DNA of 64,000 nucleotides. Origin: Paragorgia papillata. Lineage: Eukaryota > Cnidaria > Anthozoa > Scleralcyonacea > Coralliidae. Where the stretch lies: the NCBI GenBank assembly GCA_035771165.1, contig JAWNZC010000372.1:1-64000 (forward strand), written 5' to 3'. A program made the position numbers and the translations under genes. Below the pieces are notes generated by a model. The model was not told the DNA's origin, ran no database searches, and worked only from the letters and a program-made list of their open reading frames with translations. This document shows positions 56,333 through 64,000 of the stretch, one piece after another. Each line of letters starts with the position of its first letter. Position 1 is the stretch's first letter.

Positions 56333-56713
56333 ATGGGTCGTACACGTAGAAACTGTCCTGTTTTTGGTTGTAGAAGTACTAACCTTGCTAGATTAGCAAA
56401 CCACCTAGATCAGATACATGGAATGGACAGAGAAGAAAGAAGTAAATGGTTAAAATGGAGTAAAATGGAACTGTGTATACCCCGACGAAATGAAAATAAT
56501 GATACAGACGAAAACAGGCCAAGTTTGGAGAGAAGTGTGGAGAAACTTCTAAAGCGCCAAGAAGAAATAGAAACAAAGTTTTATACTTATTTGAAAGAAC
56601 AGAACGGGAAAATCGCAACAAGTAAATCAGGACGGATTCGAAAACGCGAAACAGATGAAACACAGAATTACAAAAGTACAGTCGACAGTTGCAAGAAGTG
56701 GTTTTGCTATTAG
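56333..56713 (+). CDS. C2H2-finger protein of the Polinton fragment
   Basis: 126 residues. Near the start, CPVFGCRSTNLARLANHLDQ followed by IHGM forms one finger of the form C-x4-C-x11-H-x4-H. A charged middle part (ERSVEKLLKRQEEIETKF) is a likely short coiled coil, and the end is basic. A single finger plus coiled coil suggests DNA or protein binding. It lies divergently next to the nuclease-like gene. The frame is intact, unlike many of its neighbours. Comparable small CPV..C..H..H proteins occur in cnidarian transposon neighbourhoods, but its role is unknown. Confidence 0.55.
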   Translation: MGRTRRNCPVFGCRSTNLARLANHLDQIHGMDREERSKWLKWSKMELCIPRRNENNDTDENRPSLERSVEKLLKRQEEIETKFYTYLKEQNGKIATSKSGRIRKRETDETQNYKSTVDSCKKWFCY

Positions 56714-56836
56714 ACACATTTTTACTAACATACTTTTTTATTTAATGAACTTTTTATGTACACGCTTATTACAGAAAACATGAAAGATTATAAAAAAAAA
56801 GTAACAATCTTGTTTGTTGGTAATATTTTGAGAGTG

Positions 56837-57112
56837 TCAAATTGTTAAGTCTTGACTAGAGTTTGATGGCAATTCGTTATCCCATTCTATTACAAAATTA
56901 AGAATATCTTGTTCGGTCCACCCAGACATGAGTTCGGGACACAAATATTCTTCACAGGATTTAAGCTCCATGAGACAACAGTCAACGTTCAGCAGATCCA
57001 AGTGGCGGATGAGAGCTGCTTGCTGTTGTTCTTCGTTAAACACAAACATTTCTGCTAAAAATTCCAGTTCTTCTTCAGTTTTACAATCATCAATTAGTAT
57101 CTTCAGGTCCAT
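56837..57112 (-). CDS. hypothetical acidic protein
   Basis: 91 residues, strongly acidic, starting MDLKILIDDCKTEEELEFLA and containing SCEEYLCPELMSGWTEQDI. It begins with ATG and is followed by no recognisable domain. It could be an accessory protein of the Polinton. The assignment rests only on position and on the open frame, and it could be fortuitous. Confidence 0.35.
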   Translation of the reverse strand: MDLKILIDDCKTEEELEFLAEMFVFNEEQQQAALIRHLDLLNVDCCLMELKSCEEYLCPELMSGWTEQDILNFVIEWDNELPSNSSQDLTI

Positions 57113-57522
57113 CTTTTATTCAGGAAAAAAAATAATCAGTACAGTCAACGGGGAACATTCATTAGAGTCGACACCTTAGTATAACACCAAAAGAAGAAAA
57201 AACGTACCGAATTTGTGCACTTGAACTATTATATAGTCGAACGTTGGTCGGAGCTAGTCTTTAGCAAAATATTCTCGTTCTCGTTTGGTCCAGCTGCCGT
57301 GCAAATATTACCACATTACAAAGTATATAGGGATTAAACTTTTATTGCATGCGATATATAACCTGTTTGTCCTCTACTAATTTTCAATTAACATAATAAT
57401 GAATAAAACCATAACACGTTTTTTTCCTGTTTGACATTTTCAAACGGAATAAAATATAGGGGCGGTAGTTGAAAACAGTCAGTTATTTTGCTAGTTGTCA
57501 TTTGGAGACAAACAAGACTTCA

Positions 57523-57753
57523 ATGAGTAATGCTTGTTATGTTCCACCATTTGTTTTTCGTGAAGTGCCGACTAGGAAAATGAAAGGTGGAAAAAGAAGA
57601 AATGAGAGAATAGTGAAGGTGATGGGCACTAAAAACGTTAGAACATTTACTCGGTCATGTATAAAAAGAAAAACTTCTGTGTCTACAACAGCGCCGACAA
57701 GTAGAAAGAAGCCTGTAGCAATGACAGTACCTGAAGTGATACAGATTGACTGA
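57523..57753 (+). CDS. small basic protein of the Polinton fragment
   Basis: 76 residues from the ATG at 57523: MSNACYVPPFVFREVPTRKM, then a Lys/Arg-rich middle (KGGKRRNERIVKV, SCIKRKTSV) and a Ser/Thr/Pro-rich end. High basic charge and size fit a virion DNA-binding or core protein, but no family motif is evident. A start further upstream at 57469 is possible and less likely, because the MSNACYVPPF start is followed at once by conserved-looking residues. Confidence 0.4.
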   Translation: MSNACYVPPFVFREVPTRKMKGGKRRNERIVKVMGTKNVRTFTRSCIKRKTSVSTTAPTSRKKPVAMTVPEVIQID

Positions 57754-57913
57754 ATAAGATACATCATGTAACTGCATGTATGCGCTAATTAATAGCGTCC
57801 TTTGTAAATGTAAATATATGTGTGTAATTAAAATTTTCTTTTTTAAAAAAAAAGTGTTTATAGTCTGATATGCATGCGGCGCTCAGTCATTCCAAAAGTT
57901 ATCTCCTTCAATT

Positions 57914-58558
57914 ATGGATGTACGGCTCAAAACTCCAGCAAACTTTTATATTTGTGGTCAGAGTCAATCTGGAAAATGATATTTAGTCCGATCAATGCTC
58001 CATCATCTTAATGACCTCTTTGATCCTGTACCGTGCAAAATAATCTATTGTTACGGGGAACACCAATCGATGTTTAATGACATGAAACGGACAATAGCCA
58101 ATATCGAATTTCTCGAAGGCTTCCCCGACGATTTATATGACAAGCTAGGGGATACCGAAAATTCACTCGTTATTTTGGATGATTTAATGTCATATTGCTC
58201 AAAAGATCAGCGCATGTCGGATTTGTTCACTCGTGGCTCGCACCATAGGGGTATCTCCGTGATGTATTTGACACAAAATCTTTTTCCTCCAGGTAAACAG
58301 TCTCGAACTATTAGTCTAAATTCTCATTATATGGTTGTATTCAAGAATCCGAGAGATTCACTGGGAATCACAACATTGGCCCATCAGATATACCCGAAAC
58401 ACATAAACTATTTGCCGTTAGACTCGTTCCACGACGCTACGAGTAAACCGTATGGTTACCTCCTCCTACACATGCATCAGATGACACCGGAAAACATGCG
58501 GTTACGAACAAATATTTTACCAAACGAGCGGCAAATTGTTTACACAAAACGTACATAA
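57914..58558 (+). pseudogene. Polinton packaging ATPase (FtsK/HerA type), stop in Walker A
   Basis: Proteins of this family drive DNA into the capsid with ATP. The frame opens at 57914. After FYICGQSQSGK a TGA at 57977-57979 occupies the position of the Walker A Ser/Thr. The frame then stays open to 58558. Walker B is NSLVILDDLMSY. Further conserved segments are FTRGSHHRGISVMYLTQNLF and SLNSHYMVVFKNPRDS, the latter with the sensor-like Asn-rich region. Total length is 214 codons, near the family size. The lesion hits the nucleotide-binding site itself, so no ATPase can be made from an AUG start without readthrough. Confidence 0.85.
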
Positions 58559-58592
58559 ACCAAATCCATATCTTAATTCACGTCATTTCACC

Positions 58593-58922
58593 ATGTCTAA
58601 GCGGATGAGAGACAATCTGCCCTACTTGCAAGTTCTTGCAAAAAGCAAACCAAAAGTTCGAAAAATCATTGTGGAGCATGGTCTGGCAGACTTAGTTTTA
58701 TGTATCTGCGAATGCTCGTTGAATTTATTAAAAGGTGTTATCCCATTGACACCTAGTCAAAAGCAAAAACTTTCGCGTTACAAGAAGCATCTCCGTGTTC
58801 TAGCAAATAAGAAAGTGTCTCGAAAAAAGAAAAAACATCTTCTTAATAAAAATGGGGGAAACCTTTTATCAGTTTTATTGCCACCAGTCCTTAACGTGTT
58901 GAGCAGTTTATTTACGAAATGA
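58593..58922 (+). CDS. Polinton core-like protein with GG motif
   Basis: 109 residues: LPYLQVLAKSKPKVRKIIVE, LADLVLCICECSLNLLKG, VIPLTPSQKQKLSRYKKHL, then a very basic KKVSRKKKKHLLNKN and a hydrophobic end after GGNLLSVLLPPVLNVL. The ICEC..LLKG..PLT..QK pattern is recurrent in Polintons of invertebrates. The basic part and GG before a hydrophobic tail recall adenovirus core protein X-like proteins processed by the virion protease. That comparison is inference. The stop overlaps the next start as ATGA, so the two are likely co-expressed. Intact frame. Confidence 0.7.
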   Translation: MSKRMRDNLPYLQVLAKSKPKVRKIIVEHGLADLVLCICECSLNLLKGVIPLTPSQKQKLSRYKKHLRVLANKKVSRKKKKHLLNKNGGNLLSVLLPPVLNVLSSLFTK

Positions 58923-59659
58923 GTCATTTCAAGCGTATGGTTCTTGTTCCAGAAGACACACTTCACAGACTTGAACGTAAACAGAAACAAGAAACATCCC
59001 CTCTTGTCACAAATCTTATGAACATCGATGAGAATATGGATAGTGTTCTGAGACGTCCCGACATGAACGACAATGAAAAGCAAAAATTATATTATGCTGA
59101 TCTAGAACGATATTTAAACCTGAAACACCAAAAGAACGATTTTCCCACGATTAATGTTAATAGTACAACTTTTAACCCTAACAACTCGGCTGAAGAAAAA
59201 GAAGGAACGTCAAAAGAAACATTGAGCGACTCGATTATTGTCGATTCTATACCTAAAACTATGCGTGAACGAGCAGTGTCCATCTTGAACAGATTAAAAG
59301 CTTATCCTAACGTTATATCTTGGGACAACACAGGACAAGTAAAGTTAGACGGCAATGATATTCAAGGGTCAAATATTTCAGATCTACTAAGCAACGCTGT
59401 GAGAGGGAGAAAAAATTTCAATCCGGCTGGTTCAAAGGAATTCTTTCGAGTGTTATCAAAGATTAATATGCCTAAAGATCTTGTGAGAAATGATGAAAGA
59501 TGGAGACAGGCACAAATTGAATCCTCGTCAGAAGATGAAGAACTTCTTTACACAAGTCCACTGCACGGGAGTCCTTTTTTAACGCCCCCAAAGAGACAGA
59601 CACATGCCAAAACAATTAAATCTAAGAAAACGCCAAAAACACGCTGGCATAAATATTAA
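58919..59659 (+). CDS. conserved Polinton protein of unknown function
   Basis: 246 residues starting MSHFKRMVLVPEDTLHRLER. An N-terminal segment (LRRPDMNDNEKQKLYYADLE, then RYL) matches a short conserved block seen in Polintons. The middle is Ser/Asn-rich. A second block (VSILNRLKAYPNVISWDNTG, then FNPAGSKEFFRVLSKINMP) precedes a phosphorylatable acidic patch (ESSSEDEE) and a basic C-terminus (KTIKSKKTPKTRWHKY). The basic end suggests nucleic-acid or capsid contact. It begins inside the stop codon of the upstream gene and has no break. Confidence 0.65.
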   Translation: MSHFKRMVLVPEDTLHRLERKQKQETSPLVTNLMNIDENMDSVLRRPDMNDNEKQKLYYADLERYLNLKHQKNDFPTINVNSTTFNPNNSAEEKEGTSKETLSDSIIVDSIPKTMRERAVSILNRLKAYPNVISWDNTGQVKLDGNDIQGSNISDLLSNAVRGRKNFNPAGSKEFFRVLSKINMPKDLVRNDERWRQAQIESSSEDEELLYTSPLHGSPFLTPPKRQTHAKTIKSKKTPKTRWHKY

Positions 59660-59867
59660 TCCGTTATGTAAACGTTTTTACGATCATTAATAAAATTGCT
59701 TTCAAATATCCAATTATCAGTCTTTTGTTGTCGTTTTGCGTGGGGGGCAGGTCTTTTAGGAAAAAACGAGTGGGCCAGTGCAGTGTTCAAGTCGAGATAG
59801 AAAAAACAAGTCAATATTGAACGAATAAAGTTTTATTTTAAAAAATTTAAAAAGGTATTACAAGTGT

Positions 59868-60391
59868 TTATTGGTTTCTTAATTTTTCAACTAACTTCTT
59901 ACTAGACTGATTTTCGCCTGACATTTTTTTCGACTTATAAAAATGTTTATTGACAAATGTAAACACTTTAGTATCGTTCGATATTTTACTGTTATCAAAC
60001 ATATGTACAATTGTACTTAAACTGTGTCCACGTGATTTATGACTTAGGTAAAACAAACAATATTGTCCACATACATCTGTCCAAATACTTTGTAATTCAC
60101 GCGCGTGTTAAAGTTCCACTCGACAACATGTTGGTCTAGATAATGTTTAAATGTTTCGTTATAATAGCCAGGGGCTTTGCCGTAGCTATCGAAGAACTGT
60201 CCCTCGTGTTCTGATAGAAAGTAGAAGGCCACCCAATGTGTTCCTGGTTTGTTGCTTGGGTCTGTGTTTGCCACGAATCCACACGGAAAACGTTCTATGA
60301 CTTTGGGTAGTTGATTGGATGAAAAGACACCGCAAAATATTTTTCTTGTGATAGGATCTAATTCAAGAGCGCGAACAATCTGGTTGGTGTT
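59868..60391 (-). pseudogene. Polinton adenain-type cysteine protease, frameshifted
   Basis: This family matures capsid and core proteins. The frame begins near 60391 with an ATA codon where a start would be expected, preceded by a stop. It then contains GFVANTDPSNKPGTHWVAFYF (His of the catalytic set in GTHW, split here as context), FFDSYG (the acidic residue) and FGQM (the Gln). Immediately after this an offset of two bases at about 60055 moves the catalytic Cys and the rest (FYLSHKSRGHSLSTIVHMF) into another frame that runs to 59868. Length without the break is about 174 codons, short but compatible with Polinton proteases. Inactive as it stands. Confidence 0.75.
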
Positions 60392-60399
60392 TATTTAGC

Positions 60400-61235
60400 T
60401 TTCGTAATCGTAGATCACATTTCTTTCTGAATCAATTTGAATTAGATTTTCAAATTCTCCGTAACAGACAAGGCTAACAGCATCTGTTGGCGCGGATAAG
60501 GTTAAAATGTGGAGATGACCCACACATGTCAGGTGTTAAATCAAATGCATATACTGCCTAACCTTTAGCAAATTCTTCTCGGGATATACCGTTACCAGTA
60601 TTGTAATACATTTTCCCTGTACCAGAAAACTGTGTACAGAAAGCTTCAATAAATATTGCGTTTGCGCCAAAGGAAAGCTGAATAGGTTTGAAAGGTATGG
60701 CTTCTCCATTTACTGTTATCCCAAGAGAAGACATGTTAAAATGTTGAAAGTTAAATGGGTTTTTCTTAAAACCACCATTAAAAGCTGCACTTTCGACTAA
60801 ACCAAAGACAAACGATCTTGGCAAGAAACCATTGAAAACATTATCTTTCTGCAGAGACGGATTTCCTGCTGGAATAATAAAACTCTTGCACTCAACACGT
60901 CGAATGGGGTACATTGCCGGACCCTTCTTTAGCGCAACTTCGTGAGCTAATGATACACTTGGGTTAACTTTTACCTTGCGAACTTTTAGGTAAGCATCGA
61001 CCAACTTCACCTTAAAATCAGCATCAGCCACCGACGACATCAAACAGAATTCATTGCCACTACGATTCACGACAACTTTCAAATCTACATAGCTTAGCAA
61101 GAGACGTTCAGAGAAAAACACATCACAAAATATAGGACCTGCCATTTCGACAATTCCACTTGTCTTGCTGAACTCATATCGTGCGTTAAGTCCTTCATTA
61201 GCTGCTGCTCCTGCTAGGGTCGGGTCTGCTGGGTT
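60400..61235 (-). pseudogene. Polinton major capsid-like protein, C-terminal fragment
   Basis: The minus-strand frame from 61235 to 60558 encodes GLNARYEFSKTSGIVEMAGP, FFSERLLLSYVDLKVVVN, LVDAYLKVRKVKVNPSVS and GFLPRSFVFGLVESAAFNGG. It resembles invertebrate proteins annotated F54H12.2-like, which correspond to the Polinton double-jelly-roll capsid protein. A TAG near 60557 ends it. Coding-like sequence (YAFDLTPDMCGSSPHFNL, then after a further break YGEFENLIQID) continues to about 60400. The N-terminal half is missing: at 61235 the sequence changes to a GGGTATGGAAAATGC minisatellite. The residues upstream in the open frame are not capsid. Confidence 0.7.
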
Positions 61236-61326
61236 ATCTGGAAAACGCGGGTAGCGGGTACCGGGTAGCGGATACCGGGTATGGAAAATGCGGGTATGGA
61301 AAATGCGGGTATGGAAAATGCGGGTA
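61236..61326. repeat. minisatellite at the capsid breakpoint
   Basis: GCGGGTACCGGGTAGCGGATA leads into three 15-bp units of GCGGGTATGGAAAAT. It marks the boundary where the Polinton fragment ends. Confidence 0.85.
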
Positions 61327-62330
61327 ATAATTTTAATGAATAATAATAATTTTATATATACATTTTTGCATATCGAAACCAAAAATGACAAAGATATTCT
61401 ATTTTTTGTTGAAAATATCCCTTAAAATTTCACTAAAACGGCCATAAAGTCATTAGGATTTGCTCAATTGAGAAACGCATGCGTACTTTTTTGCACATAA
61501 CAATTCTGATAAAACTCGTGATGCGAGTGTTTTGAATGGCTTTAAAAACGATACGTTATTGGATGTTTCGTTCATTAGTATTCTTTATATAAAATTGTAT
61601 GTTCATTAGTATTCTTTCTGACGTCAAGAAGTTTTATCAGGTATAAAACCACGGAATTATTAATGCTTTTTGAAAACCTATTTTAAGTTGCGAAGACCAT
61701 TAGATTGCCGATTGGGATATATGTTCTGCTATAGTATTCAGTCCACGATCGCTATAACTGATTATATCATTGATATACTTATTTCCCTGTTTACAGGAAT
61801 ATTGCACTTTGTTAGGAGCGTGAACAACTCTTCAGAAAATAATGCGTTATCGTAATGCAACTAGCTTAATTAGTCCCACAAATGCATTCCTGACAAGTTT
61901 ATTATGCTTTAGAAATTAGAACAAACAGCTTAGAAAAATTTTTTACACACAGTACAAGGTTCGAAAGGGTAAAGATAATAAAATTGGTCGCCATTGATGA
62001 ATAAGTTACATACTATACGAATATTAACATCGTCTTTAGCAAAATATAAAATGCAATCTAAACAATAGTTAAATGGAAAAATTATTCAGAAGCGAAGATA
62101 GCGTTTCAGTATCTTTCTATCAACAAAACAAAACGTTTTAACTATGCACGTGCATGATGTATATAGTTGACTATGAAACATTGTCGTTATTAATTGTTAA
62201 ACCTGGATTGCTTATCTGTCGACTGTAAAAGCAAACTTTCTATGTGACAATATATTTAGTTAAGACATGCATATAAGGTTTCATGAATTAATATGATATA
62301 TGGTAACAAACAGAAAATATTTTCAACAAT
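61327..62330. other. AT-rich spacer without recognised genes
   Basis: A short direct repeat (TTCATTAGTATTCTTT at 61571 and 61602) is the only structure I see. Confidence 0.4.
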
Positions 62331-63893
62331 TTAAGTAACTTGGATGTTTCCGAATGTTTGTCCAATAAATAATCTGTGCTGTTGATTAAGAAACGGCTCA
62401 ATCTGGCGTGGAACGAAACACTGATCTGGTTGAAAGTAAGGCTGCCTCCGTCTAATGCAGTCTGGGATGCAATGGAAATAAACATTTGCAAGTTTTCTGT
62501 GCATCTGTCCATCCTGTCTCCATTCTCTGTACATGTTCGAAACAACAACGAGGTCACCTGGAGGATTGCAAATAAGCCCACCTGGTTTCAGTGAGCTTCC
62601 ACAACCAAAACACACTGAGGTTTGCTTTGGACAATAACTGAGCAGATATATAATGAAGCTGTTGGGAACAGGCGATGGATATCCAGGACGAGTATTTAAA
62701 AGCGTCAGCTGAGAATGCGAAGGTTGAGACGAGACCAATACAGGCGGCACTGATGTAGGTGTGGAGACGCTTCTTGGTGGTAACGGCGCAGGGCCAAGAC
62801 GTTGGATAGACGGGCCTGGCCACATATCGTGAAACACGGGTGCTGGTGTTTGACCGGAAGGTAACGGCGTTGTCTGAACATGCTGCTGGGCACGTTGAGA
62901 GGGAATTAGTTGTGGACGTTCTTCTTCTGTTATTCTTTGTACAACGATTAGCTCTTCAGCGGAGGGATGTCGGGTCTTGCTGCGTTTTCTGGGAGGCTGG
63001 TTGGGTTTTCTTCCTCTACCGGCGGGCATTCCAAATGTAATTGCTTTACTATAATTTACTCCACCGGTCTTTCGTCGTGTTGTTACCAGCCACTTTAGGT
63101 ACGTATCGAGCCGGTTTATCTTCACACTGGCAGCAATTGCATGGGCACATACGGATGAAGAACTGTAGCCTGGGCAATCTTGACACTCGCACTTTCCATT
63201 TGCTTGGAAAGTAATAGCATGCGGCTTTTTTGGCTTAGATTTGGACGGAATCATTACGGTCTCCATCTCGGCGCCAGGCAAAGGGAACGCCTTTCCTTCT
63301 AAACGCGAAGCCTTTGCAGCCATCAATGCCAAGGAATCTCGAGGTATCCAATCAACCCCAGCTTCTAAAAGGCGTCTAAGAAGTAGATTGTTTGTTTCAT
63401 CCAATGCTTGGCAAACTGATGCGACATTTCCCGGATCTACATGATCCACACTTGTAGTGTGTACTTTTTTCAGTGCTGTTTTCATCTGATCGTTGGTCTT
63501 CTTGCTCCAACGCTCGGCAGGTACAAGTAGATGCTTGAATGGAGAGCGAAGCTTATATTCTCCTTTGTCGACAACAGCAAACTCGATTTCTCTTTCTTGT
63601 ATAGATATTAGTTTCTGGAGAGTAACCGCAAACACGTACTCGTCCACTTTGCTTTGGCCACACTCTCGTTTGACAAAATCCTGAATAACGCCGTTGGTGC
63701 GCTCTGACCTGTTTGTCGTAAAACGTTCTGGTGGACAACCCAGGCCTGCCCTTTGGCGGACGGGACTGATGACGCTTCGGAGAAATTCAGCTTCTTTGTT
63801 CTGCACAAATCACTCGTAGAAAACCTTGCCATTAACATCCACTTTACTCCACCTGTCCTTCAAAATGCCCAGCTTGTGATAGAAATCTTCATC
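62331..63893 (-). pseudogene. Mutator-like transposase C-terminal part with SWIM finger
   Basis: The open part (63806-62331, 491 codons) has FTTNRSERTNGVIQDFVKRE near the start, typical of the end of a MULE catalytic domain. A SWIM zinc finger (C206-x-C208-x11-C220-x-H222) lies in KCECQDCPGYSSSSVCAHAI. A Pro-rich linker with a basic RGRKPNQPPRKRSKTR follows. The C-terminal module (CFGCGSSLKPGG, VVSNMYREWRQDGQ, LANVYFHCIPDCI) is common in cnidarian copies. A TGA at 63810-63812 interrupts the frame, but coding continues upstream (YHKLGILKDRWSKVDVNGK) to a probable splice acceptor near 63893. The N-terminal part lies outside the window. SWIM fingers assist DNA binding by such transposases. Confidence 0.75.
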
Positions 63894-64000
63894 ACTGTGT
63901 TTTGTAAAATGTAAAATAAAAGTAAAAGTAAACCATAAGGTTCAGGTATTTAGATCCTGGTTGCGACCTACCATCCTTGGTGTATTGTGTTGGTGAGTAG

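Larger units (their letters stand above)
55500..61235. mobile_element. decayed Polinton (Maverick) fragment
   Basis: The segment holds a packaging-ATPase pseudogene, a core-like small protein, a conserved unknown protein, an adenain-type protease and a capsid fragment. This gene set is characteristic of Polintons, the virus-like large DNA transposons. Protein-primed DNA polymerase, retroviral-type integrase and terminal inverted repeats were not found. The right edge is abrupt at about 61235, where capsid sequence meets a minisatellite. Multiple stops and frameshifts show that it is inactive. Confidence 0.85.

Noticed and set aside
55500..61235. Complete active Polinton
   Set aside because: No DNA polymerase, integrase or terminal inverted repeats were found, and the ATPase, protease and capsid frames are broken.

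Overview
The window is repeat-dense animal DNA, AT-rich, with canonical GT-AG introns. It most likely comes from a marine invertebrate, and a cnidarian (anthozoan) is my best guess: the mixture of Mag-like Ty3 elements, DIRS-like elements, SWIM-type Mutator transposases, Polinton fragments and TTF-type hAT transposases resembles coral and anemone genomes. This is an inference from family resemblance; there is no species marker. There is no sign of prokaryotic organisation.

Layout. 1-4.4 kb: copy A of a duplicated block with a DIRS-like RNase H pseudogene and a Mutator-type MITE, then a non-autonomous TIR element flanked by inverted arms. 4.43-13.88 kb: a minus-strand Ty3/Mag-like LTR retrotransposon whose gag was split by a complete hAT transposon (8465-13405), which carries an apparently intact three-exon transposase gene. 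14-18.2 kb: a second Mutator-type MITE, telomere-like degenerate repeats and a long-TIR element. 18.25-22.6 kb: a hAT-type remnant that contains about 3.6 kb of hexanucleotide satellite in five modules. 23.3-25.2 kb: a 403-bp tandem repeat.

25.6-32.3 kb: the one convincing host gene. Five exons join in phase to encode 301 residues: signal peptide, PDGF/VEGF-like cystine-knot region with several cysteines missing, Ser/Thr stalk, one membrane helix and a cysteine-rich tail. Its introns hold foldback, tRNA-like and piggyBac-type repeats. 34.5-37.2 kb: copy B of the DIRS-like block, with reverse transcriptase remnants. 37.5-37.9 kb: a small zinc-motif gene or pseudogene.

39.7-52.1 kb: a palindrome of about 12 kb with 4-5 kb arms, a 60-bp centre and a 10-bp-period minisatellite in each arm. 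A LINE sits in one arm only, inside a GTT microsatellite. 52.1-55.5 kb: exon-like and dispersed repeats. 55.5-61.2 kb: a decayed Polinton (Maverick) fragment with packaging ATPase, core-like protein, conserved unknown protein, adenain-type protease and a capsid-protein fragment. DNA polymerase and integrase are not seen, and several genes carry frameshifts or stops. 62.3-63.9 kb: the C-terminal part of a minus-strand Mutator-like transposase with a SWIM zinc finger.

The genes do not form a pathway. The window records nested transposition, satellite birth and inverted duplication around one host gene.
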